This document shows, one piece after another, positions 8,443 through 17,187 of a stretch of DNA of 34,113 nucleotides. Each line of letters opens with the position of its first letter. Position 1 is the stretch's first letter. The notes below the pieces were generated by a model that did no database searches, was not told the DNA's origin, and saw nothing but the letters and a program-made list of their open reading frames with translations. A program made the position numbers and the translations under genes. The DNA comes from Pirellulaceae bacterium (GTDB taxonomy: Bacteria > Planctomycetota > Planctomycetia > Pirellulales > Pirellulaceae), in NCBI GenBank assembly GCA_025459265.1, contig JALOQX010000022.1, forward strand, positions 1 through 34,113. The letters are read 5' to 3'.

Positions 8443-8890
8443 GGACGACTCCAGACAAGAACAAGGGGTTGGAGGAGATGTACGGCATGGCAGCCGGCGC
8501 CAGGCACACGCCCTCGTGCGGCGTCGCAGTATTCTCAGACGGTGGTCGCGCGCCCGCAAGGGGGTAGGGACGCGCTCAACACAAAGTCGCCGCATCGAGC
8601 CTTGTCGCACGGCTCTCCGAGCCGCGATGCCTCGACTCGGAGAGTCGAGCGACGGACGAGCGCAGCGCCGCCGCGAGGCGTGCGTTGCGCTCCTGGTCAG
8701 CCCCGCTCGGTTCGGCTATCCTCGTAAACACGGCCCCCCGGGTCGAGTTCGACGACGCGCTGGACGCGCGTCGTGCGCGCCGCAGCGGTCGGCATGGGCA
8801 TGATCTTCGACGAGACCTGTCGGCCGTCTTGCGAGGCAGCGTGCCAGGACGGGTTGCAGGTACACCTTCACCACTGGAGCGGGTGCAGCG
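8443..8890. other. 448-bp intergenic region without a gene
   Basis: It lies between the divergent isomerase and deaminase genes. Open frames here look like shadows and show no recognisable protein. The notable content is a cluster of competing inverted repeats at 8592-8649, described separately. No clear promoter pair was recognised on either strand. Confidence 0.6.
8592..8649. promoter_or_regulatory. Mutually exclusive inverted repeats (attenuator-like structure)
   Basis: Four perfect pairings can be read. GCATCG (8592-8597) pairs with CGATGC (8625-8630); inside it GGCTC (8611-8615) pairs with GAGCC (8619-8623). CTCGACT (8631-8637) pairs with AGTCGAG (8643-8649). The alternative CTCTCCGAG (8613-8621) pairs with CTCGGAGAG (8636-8644) and destroys both small hairpins. 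No U-tract follows, so a classic terminator is not shown. It could be a protein-binding dyad or an RNA switch. Confidence 0.4.
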
Positions 8891-9361
8891 ATGGAACCGG
8901 AACGGCTCATGCGGCTGGCGATGGACAAGGCTCGCGAGGGGATCCAGCGCGGCCAGAGTCCTTTTGGCTGTGCCATCGCGCGCGACGGGAAGCTGTTGGC
9001 CTGTTGCCACAACACAGTGCGTGCCACGCCCGACACGACAGCCCACGCGGAGGTGAATGCGATCCGCGCGGCGTGCCTGGCAATCGGCGACGTGCATCTG
9101 CGCGGCGCGGTCGTGGCGACCACGTGCGAGCCCTGTCCGATGTGCATGGCCGCCCTGCACTGGGCCCAGGTCGCACACGTCTACTACGGGGCCACGATCG
9201 CTGACGCGCAGCAGGCTGGTTTTAACGAGCTGCAGCTGCCCGCCCGGGACCTGCTGCGACTCGGCGGCAGCTCCGTCCAGCTCTCCGACGGCCTGTTGCC
9301 GGACGAGTGCCGTGAGCTGTTCCAGCTCTGGCTGCGCCGACCCGACCGGTACAGCTACTGA
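8891..9361 (+). CDS. Nucleoside/guanine deaminase-like zinc enzyme
   Basis: A 156-residue CDA-fold deaminase. The zinc and catalytic motifs are intact: HAEVNAI (H52, catalytic E54) and [12 protein letters not shown] (C82, C85). The spacing, the [14 protein letters not shown] segment and the C-terminal helical tail ending RPDRYSY resemble bacterial guanine deaminase and related purine or nucleobase deaminases more than the tRNA adenosine deaminase TadA. The likely reaction is hydrolytic deamination of guanine to xanthine or of a related base; specificity is inferred. ggag lies about eleven bases before ATG 8891. Its last 7 bp overlap the end of the convergent queF gene, so a purine-type deaminase sits tail to tail with the deazapurine pathway genes. 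Confidence 0.85.
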   Translation: MEPERLMRLAMDKAREGIQRGQSPFGCAIARDGKLLACCHNTVRATPDTTAHAEVNAIRAACLAIGDVHLRGAVVATTCEPCPMCMAALHWAQVAHVYYGATIADAQQAGFNELQLPARDLLRLGGSSVQLSDGLLPDECRELFQLWLRRPDRYSY

Positions 9362-9717
9362 TGGTCGCGCACGAACAACGCGCTCACGCGGGTGGTGATG
9401 CCTCCGCGCGGCGTGAACGCGGCCGTCAGTTGCAGGCGCCGCGGGGCAAGCACTGCCACGAGATCGTCGAGGATCCGGTTCGTTACGTGTTCGTAGAAAA
9501 TGCCTTCATTCCGGTACTGCTGCAGATACAGCTTCAGACTCTTCAGCTCGACACAGCGCTGATCGGGGATGTACGTGACGGTCAGCGTGCCGAAATCCGG
9601 CTGCCCCGTTTTGGGACAGACCGACGTGAATTCCGGACAGACGATCTCCACCGTGTAGTCCCGATCCGGGAACTGGTTGGTGAACGTCTCCAGCGTCTCG
9701 CGAAAATCCCCGCGCAT
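9355..9717 (-). CDS. queF: NADPH-dependent 7-cyano-7-deazaguanine reductase QueF
   Basis: QueF reduces preQ0 to preQ1 (EC 1.7.1.13) in queuosine biosynthesis. The protein is of the short, single-domain class: 120 residues from ATG 9717. The thioimide-forming cysteine is in [13 protein letters not shown] (Cys34 with this start; the acid/base Asp is seven residues on), and the QueF motif [14 protein letters not shown], followed by [13 protein letters not shown], is complete. An in-frame GTG at 9726 would add three residues, but gggag is placed correctly (eight bases) for the ATG and abuts the GTG. It follows queE by 18 bp and should be co-transcribed. It overlaps the convergent deaminase gene by 7 bp. 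Confidence 0.95.
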   Translation of the reverse strand: MRGDFRETLETFTNQFPDRDYTVEIVCPEFTSVCPKTGQPDFGTLTVTYIPDQRCVELKSLKLYLQQYRNEGIFYEHVTNRILDDLVAVLAPRRLQLTAAFTPRGGITTRVSALFVRDHQ

Positions 9718-9735
9718 ACCGCCCACTCCCGCGCA

Positions 9736-10422
9736 TCAAGTGCCCCGCACCAGTCCGAACCACTCGACCTGCCGGCGGGGACAGTACCGCAACCCGCGCT
9801 CGCGAGCTAGCGGCTCAAGCCATGCCTGCGTCTCACGCAGACCAACCACGTCGGTGCCTTGCGGCATCAGCATGACGCAGTCCCGGTCGATCTCGGGGAG
9901 TTCCTCCAGATACCGGTCAATCTCACCCAGGTCTTCCGGTTGATCGACGACGAATTTCACTTGATAAGCGTGCTCAGCGACCAAGCGCCGCATCACATCG
10001 GGTGCGTGACGAGTTCGGGCGTGCCGCAGCTGCCAGCGTCGATGCTCATCGCCGCGCGGCAGCGAATTCGAGAGCTTCGGACTGATCGACATCAGATCAC
10101 AGCGCAGCGGCAGATACAGCGTGCCGGCCGTCTCGACCGTCAGATGACAGCCATGTTGACTCAGCGCGTCACAGAGCGGAATGAGTTCCGCGTACAACAT
10201 CGGCTCGCCGCCGGTAACCACCACATGTTCCAGCGCTTGCGACACGACGCGGCGGAAGACCTCATGGACCGACAAGTCGTCGCCTTTCGGTTCCCAACTC
10301 GCGTGGGGCGTATCACAGAACCAGCAGCGCAGGTTACACCCCGACGTGCGAACGAAGATGCTGTCCGTCCCCGTCAGAAATCCTTCGCCCTGGAGCGATC
10401 GAAAGATTTCGGCAATTCGCAT
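9736..10422 (-). CDS. queE: 7-carboxy-7-deazaguanine synthase QueE (radical SAM)
   Basis: QueE converts 6-carboxy-tetrahydropterin to 7-carboxy-7-deazaguanine (EC 4.3.99.3) using S-adenosylmethionine and a [4Fe-4S] cluster. The opening MRIAEIFRSLQGEG is the family signature, followed by the cluster motif CNLRCWFC (C29, C33, C36) and the SAM-binding VVVTGGEPML. Length is 228 residues, normal for QueE. The frame extends to 10476, but ATG 10422 has gagggg about eight bases upstream and fits the family N-terminus. It is directly upstream of queF. QueC and QueD are not in the window, so the pathway is completed elsewhere or by salvage. Confidence 0.95.
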   Translation of the reverse strand: MRIAEIFRSLQGEGFLTGTDSIFVRTSGCNLRCWFCDTPHASWEPKGDDLSVHEVFRRVVSQALEHVVVTGGEPMLYAELIPLCDALSQHGCHLTVETAGTLYLPLRCDLMSISPKLSNSLPRGDEHRRWQLRHARTRHAPDVMRRLVAEHAYQVKFVVDQPEDLGEIDRYLEELPEIDRDCVMLMPQGTDVVGLRETQAWLEPLARERGLRYCPRRQVEWFGLVRGT

Positions 10423-10442
10423 CGCGTGGCCCCTCGACGCAG

Positions 10443-10997
10443 TCAGGAAACATCCGACGCAGACGGATCGGACCACGGCGCCCGCGCGGCGTGCCTCGCT
10501 TGCGACTCGGCGCGGCCTGTCACCCGCGGCGCCCGCGGCGCGAAGACCAGCACCGTCGCCGCACCGACGATGACCAGGATCAACCCGGCGTAGAAGATCG
10601 GGCTGACCCCCTCGCGATAGGCCTTGGTCCAGTACATGGTGAAGAGCGTGTTGACCACGGGGGCTCCGCCAAACACCAGCGGCATCACGTAGACCGGCCG
10701 TCCGCCAAACGACAGCGCCAGAATGATGCCGATCGCCCCGATGGCGCCGACGCCGCCCGCGACCAGACTCCAGGTGATGCCCGCGAACGTCCAGTGGCCG
10801 CGCAGCTCACCCTGCCCGACGAGCACGATCAGCGGCACGATAATCGCCACGACAAAATACGCCACGCCAACACAGATGAGCGGCTTCAGCCGGCTGTTGC
10901 CCATGTGGTGCTGGCCCTCGTGCAGCGTCGGGCCGTACACGCCCCAGCAGATCACCGCCATCGCGACGCCGGCCGCTATCAACAACATGCTCTTCAT
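10443..10997 (-). CDS. Small multi-pass membrane protein (EamA/EmrE-like half-size transporter candidate)
   Basis: A 184-residue integral membrane protein with about five hydrophobic segments: residues 3-20, 34-57, 68-95, 100-122 and 134-155. Recognisable stretches are WGVYGPTLHEGQHHMGNSRL and LKPLICVGVAYFVVAIIVP. Overall it looks like one half of a drug/metabolite-transporter fold, but I cannot name a substrate, and a non-transport role is possible. The polar C-terminal tail (about 30 residues) is Arg/Ala/Ser-rich. Start ATG 10997 follows a G-rich ggggggactgag; the upstream in-frame extension to 11081 is hydrophilic and not membrane-like. It lies 20 bp upstream of queE on the same strand and 118 bp after the AAA ATPase gene. 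The extended -10-like TGATAGACT at 11072-11080 may start a transcript for this gene and queE-queF. Confidence 0.7.
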   Translation of the reverse strand: MKSMLLIAAGVAMAVICWGVYGPTLHEGQHHMGNSRLKPLICVGVAYFVVAIIVPLIVLVGQGELRGHWTFAGITWSLVAGGVGAIGAIGIILALSFGGRPVYVMPLVFGGAPVVNTLFTMYWTKAYREGVSPIFYAGLILVIVGAATVLVFAPRAPRVTGRAESQARHAARAPWSDPSASDVS

Positions 10998-11071
10998 TCG
11001 CTCAGTCCCCCCCAGCCTGCGCCCACGCGATTCGGCGTCGGTCGCAGACTCAGCCCCTGCCCCCGCAGTGG

Positions 11072-11080
11072 AGTCTATCA
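11072..11080 (-). promoter_or_regulatory. Extended -10-like element upstream of the membrane-protein/queE/queF genes
   Basis: The minus strand reads TGATAGACT, a TGn-plus-hexamer arrangement, 75 bases upstream of ATG 10997. The same 12-mer TGTGATAGACTC recurs upstream of the chorismate-lyase-like gene (about 19456-19467). No good -35 is seen at either site. Confidence 0.25.
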
Positions 11081-11115
11081 CATCGACCGCACTTCTTGCA
11101 GGGGCTCACGGCCTC

Positions 11116-12795
11116 TCACGGGCTCGCCACCCATTCCCCCCACTGACGCTCGATCTGAGCGCGACAGTGCGGGCAACGCACGCGCCGCCCCAGCTGATCA
11201 CTCCGCAACAGCACCTGCTTCCCGCACCCCTCACAGGACACCTCGAACCGCAGTGCCTTGTCATTCAACCGCTCCCAGTGACTGTCCGGAACGTCCGGGA
11301 ACTGCACGTCCTCCGCCGTGAAGACCGTCAGCAGATCACGCGTCACGGGCGACACGCCAGCAACCCGATTGGCCAGTCGCCGGACCGTGTTTTCAAACGT
11401 GTTGCGCACCAGCCGGCCGTTGCCGAAATGCTCGTCGCGCTGCGTAAAGAGCCAGTGGAACCCCAGCAGCAGTTTGGCACGCACCGCCGGTTGCAGCTGA
11501 TAGTGGTTCGCTTCGCACATGAGCTGGAAGATCTGGGCAAGCTCTACCGGCAGGTAATCCTCAAACAGCAGCTGGGTGTTGAACCGCGAGCTCAGGCCGG
11601 GATTGCTCGCCAGGAGCCGATCCATCGGTTCGGGATATCCCGCCAGGATGACCACGAGTCGGTGCCGGTTGTCTTCCATCCGCTTGACCAGCGCCTGCAC
11701 CGCCTCCGCGCCATACGCGTCCTGGCCCGTGTCCGCCACCAGGCTGTAGGCTTCGTCAATGAACAGGATCCCGTCGAGTGCTTGATCGATCTGGCGGTTG
11801 GCTTTGGGGGCCGTCTGCCCGGCGTACTCGGCCACCAGGCCGGCACGATCGGTCTCGATCAGATGCCCGCGTGCCAGCAGTCCCAGCAGCCGGAAGATCC
11901 GACCGACAATCCGCGCCACCGTCGTCTTGCCGGTCCCCGGATTGCCACGAAACACCATGTGCAGGCTCAACGCATGGGCCGGCAATCCCGCGTCGCGCCG
12001 GTGCTGCTGCAGGTGCAGGTAGTTGGTGAGCGTCTTGATTTCCTGTTTGGCCTGGGGCAATCCAATCAGCGCATCGAGATCGGCCAGTGCCTGCGCGAGT
12101 GAGTCTTTCAGTTCCGCGTCGAGCGTCTCAGCCGAGTCGTGCGCCAGACGGGGCGCTTGTTGCTGCTGTTCCTGCGGGCCCGCGGGTCGTGAAGGCAGCA
12201 GGACCGGCTCGCGGGTGACAATCTGCGACGACTGCGCACCCGCCGAGGGACGATCGGCCTCCGACGCATCCTCCAACGGAATGCGCTCGAGGTGCACCTG
12301 CACCTCGTGCTGAATCGTCTGCAGCACACACGTTTCTTCCGTGCTGACCGTGCCATCGGCCTTGGCCACCAGGTTGGCCACGCGCAACACGATCGTCTCA
12401 AGCTCCGGCACAAAGTCGCGAATCCGGACAATCCGATCGAACGGTCGCAACAGACTGTACCAGTTCAAATTGGCGGCGTCGGCAAACAGGCGGCCGGCCA
12501 CCCGCTCCAGTTCGTCCCCTTCCAGACGTCGCTGCCACAAATGCTCGACCAGCTCGCAGGCCAGCACGCGTTCCATCCGGCTCCACCGCCGATCAGCCTG
12601 CGCCACCGAGGTGTAGATTTTGACGAGCAACCCCTGATGGAGATCGACCATGCGTCGGATCAGGTCGCGCCGTGTCGATTCGTCGGCACCGGGTTGATCC
12701 TGGAGCGCCACGCGGGCCGCTTCGATGTAGAGTCGCTTGCAGCTGGCCAGGGCCTCGCGAAACTGAACCACCAGTTCGGCCCCGCGATCGCTCAT
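11116..12795 (-). CDS. CbxX/CfqX (SpoVK-type) AAA ATPase with TerB-like N-domain and zinc ribbon
   Basis: A 559-residue three-part protein. The N-terminal ~170 residues are helical and include VAKADGTVSTEETCVL, similar to the acidic metal-binding turn of TerB-like domains. A Gln-rich linker follows. The central AAA domain of the CbxX/SpoVK/EccA class has Walker A FRGNPGTGKTTVARI, Walker B GILFIDEAYSL, VVILAGYPEPMDRLLASNPG and the arginine-finger region GLSSRFN. The last ~50 residues form a zinc ribbon (CEGCGK and CPHC). Such ATPases remodel protein complexes, for example Rubisco activation or type VII secretion; the client here is unknown. Start ATG 12795 has ggaggtg seven bases upstream and overlaps the PIG-L stop codon as ATGA, so translation of the two is coupled. 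The upstream extension to 12885 lies inside PIG-L and was rejected. Confidence 0.88.
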   Translation of the reverse strand: MSDRGAELVVQFREALASCKRLYIEAARVALQDQPGADESTRRDLIRRMVDLHQGLLVKIYTSVAQADRRWSRMERVLACELVEHLWQRRLEGDELERVAGRLFADAANLNWYSLLRPFDRIVRIRDFVPELETIVLRVANLVAKADGTVSTEETCVLQTIQHEVQVHLERIPLEDASEADRPSAGAQSSQIVTREPVLLPSRPAGPQEQQQQAPRLAHDSAETLDAELKDSLAQALADLDALIGLPQAKQEIKTLTNYLHLQQHRRDAGLPAHALSLHMVFRGNPGTGKTTVARIVGRIFRLLGLLARGHLIETDRAGLVAEYAGQTAPKANRQIDQALDGILFIDEAYSLVADTGQDAYGAEAVQALVKRMEDNRHRLVVILAGYPEPMDRLLASNPGLSSRFNTQLLFEDYLPVELAQIFQLMCEANHYQLQPAVRAKLLLGFHWLFTQRDEHFGNGRLVRNTFENTVRRLANRVAGVSPVTRDLLTVFTAEDVQFPDVPDSHWERLNDKALRFEVSCEGCGKQVLLRSDQLGRRVRCPHCRAQIERQWGEWVASP

Positions 12796-13565
12796 GGCGG
12801 CACCTCCGCGATGCGATCCGCCAGCACGTCCCCCAAGGGATCGAACGCGGCCACCCCGAATCCCAGATGCAGGTGGCGGCGCCACCCTTCGGCATACGCC
12901 CAGCGGCCGGACATCCGCCCCACCTCGGCATCCAGATCACGCAGCGTCTGGAGGTAGGAATCCAGCCCCTGGCTCTCGTCCAGCCACTGTTTCTGACTGA
13001 CATGCCTGGCCAGCATCGCCACCTTGGCGTCCTCGCGGTCCGTCACATCGACGAAGAGCTCCGGCAGGACCAGGCGGCGGAGAGGATCCCGATTGGAGTA
13101 AGGCTGGGCGTGATAGACCGCCGTCGGCTGCATGACCGGAGGTCGCGCCGGCACCACCGGGAAATTCGGCATGCCGCGTGAAAAGGCCGCAGTGACCACG
13201 AGCCGGCACGTATTGGTATGGTCTTCCATGTAGTCGACCGGACTGTGGGTGAGCACAATCTCAGGCGCCACGTCGCGCATGACGGACGCGACCTGAGCCA
13301 ACGTCTCCCGGTCGTAGAAGATGTCCAGGTCGGCACAGATGCTCTCGTGATAAACCGCCCCGATACTCGCCGCCGCCTCGCGTGCCTCCTGCCGCCGCAT
13401 CGCCACGATCGTCGGCGTGTCGTACCGGGTCGTGCCCAGGCACCCGTTGGCGACGTTCATGTAGTGCAGTTCGTAGCCCGCCTCGCCCAATAACATGAGC
13501 GTACCCGACATGAGAAACTCGATGTCGTCCGGATGTGCACCAACGGCGAACGCGGTCTTGGTCAT
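12792..13565 (-). CDS. PIG-L (LmbE-like) deacetylase
   Basis: A 257-residue zinc-dependent N-deacetylase of the PIG-L/LmbE family. The N-terminal AHPDD motif (H11, D13, D14) and the later VDYMEDHTNT (H116) supply the expected His-Asp-His zinc site and the catalytic aspartate. Family members remove acetyl groups from GlcNAc-containing lipids, mycothiol or bacillithiol precursors, or antibiotic intermediates; the substrate here is not known. The residues YHAQPYSNRD in the middle and a Gln/Leu-rich C-terminal helix are typical of the planctomycetal-type subgroup as I recall it. It has an excellent ribosome-binding site (agaggagaacc before ATG 13565). Its stop overlaps the AAA ATPase start (ATGA). 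It sits downstream of the ABC permease with a 61-bp gap. Confidence 0.9.
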   Translation of the reverse strand: MTKTAFAVGAHPDDIEFLMSGTLMLLGEAGYELHYMNVANGCLGTTRYDTPTIVAMRRQEAREAAASIGAVYHESICADLDIFYDRETLAQVASVMRDVAPEIVLTHSPVDYMEDHTNTCRLVVTAAFSRGMPNFPVVPARPPVMQPTAVYHAQPYSNRDPLRRLVLPELFVDVTDREDAKVAMLARHVSQKQWLDESQGLDSYLQTLRDLDAEVGRMSGRWAYAEGWRRHLHLGFGVAAFDPLGDVLADRIAEVPP

Positions 13566-13574
13566 GGTTCTCCT

Positions 13575-13610
13575 CTATCGCCGCGGCAGGTGGCGACGTG
13601 ATGCAACCAC
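13575..13610 (-). CDS. Possible 11-codon leader peptide between permease and PIG-L genes
   Basis: GTG 13610 to TAG 13575 would encode MVASRRHLPRR. It is preceded, with 5-nt spacing, by agaggag. The same 11-mer AGAGGAGAACC forms the ribosome-binding site of the PIG-L gene, so the site is duplicated 46 bp apart. The reading frame is too short to judge by composition and may be fortuitous; the duplicated site itself is certain. Confidence 0.2.
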   Translation of the reverse strand: MVASRRHLPRR

Positions 13611-13626
13611 AGGTTCTCCTCTTCTT

Positions 13627-16600
13627 TTAGCGTTCTTCGCGCAGGGCAGCCAGTACCGGGACTCGCAACGTCAATCGCGTCGCCCAGGCTCCCGCCGCCA
13701 CACCCGCCAACAGGATCACAAGCAACATCAGCGTCAGGCTCTGCCACGGGACTGCCGCGCCCCTCCCGGCAAGCTGCGGGAGCACCGCCAGCCCGGCGGC
13801 CAGCACACCGGTCACCAGCCCCGCCAGCAGCAACAGGACGTTCTCCAGCAGCACCAGCCCCGCCAGCCGTCGCCGGCGAAAACCCGCCGCCCGCAGGATT
13901 CCCATCTCGCCTCGCCGCTCCAGCACGCTCCGCAACTGCACCGCCGCCAGACCGAACGTGCCCAGCAGCAGACCAAGTGCGCCCAGGCTCTGAAACGTCC
14001 GCAAATACGTGTTCTGCAAGGCCATCAGGCCGGCCAGAATCCGCAGACTGTCCGTCGCATCGAATCCCAAGTCACCCAACCGGTCCTCCAACACACCCTG
14101 CACCGCCGCCGCCCGCTCTCGCGGCGTGTCGATCAGGAAGTACCGATATCCGCTGACCGCCGGGAACAGGCGGCGGAAATCGGCCTCCGAAATCAACAGA
14201 TTCCCGTGCAGGATGCTCAGCCGCAGGAGTCCGACCACGCGGAACGTGATCGGGCGGCCATCGTACTGGAACGTCACCAGCTCGCCGATTCCGCCGTAGA
14301 GCCGCAGGCTGTACATCGCCGTCTCCTGATCAATGATGACGGGGATCGGCGCTTCCGACGGAGTCGGTTCATCTGCCAACAGATGCCACGGATTGCTTCG
14401 GTCCGCGGGACGTTCGGCGGCCGCGGCGGAAAACGGCAGCGGCACGGCGGAAGGGCTGTCCCAATGGGCAACCAGCGCCGGCGGAACACCCAGAATGCGC
14501 GGCTGCGTGGCGCGGTACAGGTTACCGCAACTGGCATCGTCGCCTGCCCGCACGCGCAAGGCAAAGACGCGCGTGCCATCCCACTGCGCGGCGTCGGGAC
14601 CCAGCAGTTCTTCGCGAGTAGCCGGGTCGTTCAGATCGCCCAAGAGCGGCTGCGAAGACTCACCCACCAACGCGAACCCGCCCGTGCCGGTCACCGTCGG
14701 CTGCAGCTGAAAAGCACTCATCGCCACAATCAGGAAACTCGACGTCGCGATCAGCCCGATCGTCAGCGTGCTACGCCCCGGATGCCTGGCCGCGCTGCGC
14801 ACGGCCAGCTTCACCAACGGCCACCGACCGGTGACCGCCAGCAGACGCTGTCCCCCTGCCCGCAAAGTCGTCCAGGTCAGCAGCAGCAGCGCGGCGAGGA
14901 TCGTGGCCCCTGCCCCGACAAACGCCCCGGCCTGCTCCTGCCCGCTGCGGCCTGCGGCCACCGTGACCAGGCCGAGCGCGAGTAACGCCAGGGCGAGCAC
15001 GACCCCGAGCGGCCACCGCGCCGCGCGACCCACGCACATCGCCCCGGAGGTCGTCGCGCCGCTGAGCAGCTGGCGTGCGGACACGCGACGCGTCTGAAAC
15101 ACGCTCAGCACAATCGTGCTGGCGGATACGGCCACGCCCGCGACGAAGCCCAGCAGAAGGCTGCGCGGCGTCCAGTAGAACTCCAGAAACGGCTCGCTCA
15201 CCGCCCCCAACCACCACGATTTGTTCTGCAGCGCGGCCAGCATCAGCAGGGCATAGCCGGCCCCCACCATGCTGCCAGCCATGCTCCCCAGCGTCGCCAC
15301 GGCGCAGCCTTCGGCGATCAGCAGGCGACGCACGCGACGCACGCTCCAGCCAAGCGCCAACAACAGGCCGACCTGTCGCGCCCGCTGCTCGAAACCCAGC
15401 CGGAACAGGAGGGCAATCAGCAGCACCGCAGCGGCAATCACGAAGAAACTCAACAGTAGAAACAGCACATCGAACGGCGTGTTGCCCGCCGACGCCGTCA
15501 ACTGCCGCCACTTGATCGGGCGGAATTCGAACCCCAGCCGCGTGCCGTCGCGCATCAGCTCCTCCCGCAATTGACGCGCGAGCCGCTCCCGCGTGACCCC
15601 TTCGTGCACCGGGATGCGATACGAGGTGACCTGGCCGAAACGGCTGCCCCACAATCGCTGCGCCGCCGCCCACGACACGTACGCCTTGGGAGTCGTGCCG
15701 TAATCCTCCCAGTACACGTCGTCCTGTTCGCGAATCAGGCTGTAGTCAATCGTAAACGGCACTTCCCAATCGTTGATCGACTTCTGGTCCGTGATGCCTT
15801 CGACCTCGGGCGTCAGCGCCGGATCATTCGCCACCGTCGGGCGTTGGTTGAACCGCAGCTGCCGTGCAGGCAGGAAAGGCCGCTCCGGCGGGGTCAGCGG
15901 CGTCACGGCCGCCAGCCGCAAGGGCACGTGCCGCTCGACCGATACGCCATGCGTCGTCTCGGGTTCATAGTACGTGAGCTGGATCAGGTCACCCGGTACT
16001 GCACCGAGTTCGTCCGCCGCCCAATCGGTCAGAATGATCTCGTCGGGCCCCGGTGTCGGAAGCTCCTGGCCGGTCGCGGACCGCAAACAGAACGTCGCGG
16101 ATGCGTCGATGCCCGTGACCGTGGAATACGGGATCTTCACACGGTCCTCGTCCGGCTCTCCATCGCGGGCCGCCCGTTCCAGCAGGTTCGCCAGGTAGGT
16201 GAATACCTTTTGGCCGCCCAGCGGTGTGAAGGCCCGCGCGGCGGCCGCCGCCACCTCAGGCGGCAACACCATCTGCTGCGTGGTCAGGCTGAAATAGTCA
16301 TAAATCGTCTCGACCTGGCCCGACTGCGGATCGGTGTAACGCAGGGTGACCTGCGTGAGGCCAAGGCCGAGATCCTCCAGCGTGGGGTTCAGCGCCGCGG
16401 CCACGGCTTGGCACACCGCGTCCGAACTCGCTTGCTCGCGCGACGGGCCCGCGAGAAAGATACTGTTGATACGCGCCGGCTGCTCCAACCCCTCCTGCAA
16501 CATCTCCAGTGACACAAACGCGTTGGCCGGCACCGTCTGGCGGGGACTGAGACTGAACTGGGCCAACCCGTCGCCGGGGAGGACCTCAATGACGGTCAGT

Positions 16601-17187
16601 CGGGGGAAGCTGCGGATGCGATCGGTCTTCTCGCCCAGCGGGCTGTCGGGCGGGATGTCCTGCGGCTTGGGAAGCCGCAGCGTGACGCTGTCCCCGACCC
16701 TCACCTGGAGCTCGTCAGCCAGCGCCTGGTTCACCACGATTTCGCCTCGCTGGGGCAGCCGCTGCGGTCGCCGCCCTGGATCCGGTTCCAGGCTCCAGAA
16801 GGATCGCGCTTCCGACACGTCGACCGTCGATGGACTCCCCACCGCCAGGACGTGGGTGGCGCGCTGGACTCCTGCCGCGCCGCGGTGTTCCACCGTCGCC
16901 TCGGGAAACACCATCAGCCCCAGCGCCCGTAACGACTCGCGCGGGAATCGCGGGTGCGATGCCAGTTCCGCGACCAATTCCGACCGAAAGAACCGGTCGA
17001 CCAACAGCAGCTGGTCGACCAGCCCCAGGCGATCCAGCGTCCGGGCACGCAGACTGCCGCGCACGCTGTCCCCGACCAGCAGCGCGCCGGTGAGCACCGC
17101 GGTGGCCGCGACGACGCCGAGTCCCACCGCCGCGTTGATGCGTCCGTGGTACGCCAGTCCGCGCAATGCCAATCGCCAGAAGTTCAC
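13627..17187 (-). CDS. Giant FtsX/MacB-type ABC transporter permease
   Basis: A 1186-residue inner-membrane permease. The N-terminus has one membrane segment (about 18-40) followed by a large periplasmic MacB-like core domain (about 45-565). A first FtsX module follows (FDVLFLLLSFFVIAAAVLL through FVAGVAVSASTIVLSVF, about 570-715), then two membrane helices (about 730-790), a second periplasmic domain and a C-terminal FtsX module with three helices (about 1060-1180, with LERRGEMGILRAAGF). This is the duplicated 10-helix layout of YbbP-like permeases, which extract or move lipids, lipoproteins or peptides rather than importing solutes; it is longer than usual because of its periplasmic domains. 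The start is GTG 17187, overlapping the ATPase stop codon as GTGA, so the two are translationally coupled. Confidence 0.9.
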   Translation of the reverse strand: MNFWRLALRGLAYHGRINAAVGLGVVAATAVLTGALLVGDSVRGSLRARTLDRLGLVDQLLLVDRFFRSELVAELASHPRFPRESLRALGLMVFPEATVEHRGAAGVQRATHVLAVGSPSTVDVSEARSFWSLEPDPGRRPQRLPQRGEIVVNQALADELQVRVGDSVTLRLPKPQDIPPDSPLGEKTDRIRSFPRLTVIEVLPGDGLAQFSLSPRQTVPANAFVSLEMLQEGLEQPARINSIFLAGPSREQASSDAVCQAVAAALNPTLEDLGLGLTQVTLRYTDPQSGQVETIYDYFSLTTQQMVLPPEVAAAAARAFTPLGGQKVFTYLANLLERAARDGEPDEDRVKIPYSTVTGIDASATFCLRSATGQELPTPGPDEIILTDWAADELGAVPGDLIQLTYYEPETTHGVSVERHVPLRLAAVTPLTPPERPFLPARQLRFNQRPTVANDPALTPEVEGITDQKSINDWEVPFTIDYSLIREQDDVYWEDYGTTPKAYVSWAAAQRLWGSRFGQVTSYRIPVHEGVTRERLARQLREELMRDGTRLGFEFRPIKWRQLTASAGNTPFDVLFLLLSFFVIAAAVLLIALLFRLGFEQRARQVGLLLALGWSVRRVRRLLIAEGCAVATLGSMAGSMVGAGYALLMLAALQNKSWWLGAVSEPFLEFYWTPRSLLLGFVAGVAVSASTIVLSVFQTRRVSARQLLSGATTSGAMCVGRAARWPLGVVLALALLALGLVTVAAGRSGQEQAGAFVGAGATILAALLLLTWTTLRAGGQRLLAVTGRWPLVKLAVRSAARHPGRSTLTIGLIATSSFLIVAMSAFQLQPTVTGTGGFALVGESSQPLLGDLNDPATREELLGPDAAQWDGTRVFALRVRAGDDASCGNLYRATQPRILGVPPALVAHWDSPSAVPLPFSAAAAERPADRSNPWHLLADEPTPSEAPIPVIIDQETAMYSLRLYGGIGELVTFQYDGRPITFRVVGLLRLSILHGNLLISEADFRRLFPAVSGYRYFLIDTPRERAAAVQGVLEDRLGDLGFDATDSLRILAGLMALQNTYLRTFQSLGALGLLLGTFGLAAVQLRSVLERRGEMGILRAAGFRRRRLAGLVLLENVLLLLAGLVTGVLAAGLAVLPQLAGRGAAVPWQSLTLMLLVILLAGVAAGAWATRLTLRVPVLAALREER

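Noticed and set aside
8576..9178. 200-codon leftward frame over the intergenic region and deaminase
   Set aside because: Antisense to the deaminase active-site region; composition is that of a shadow frame.
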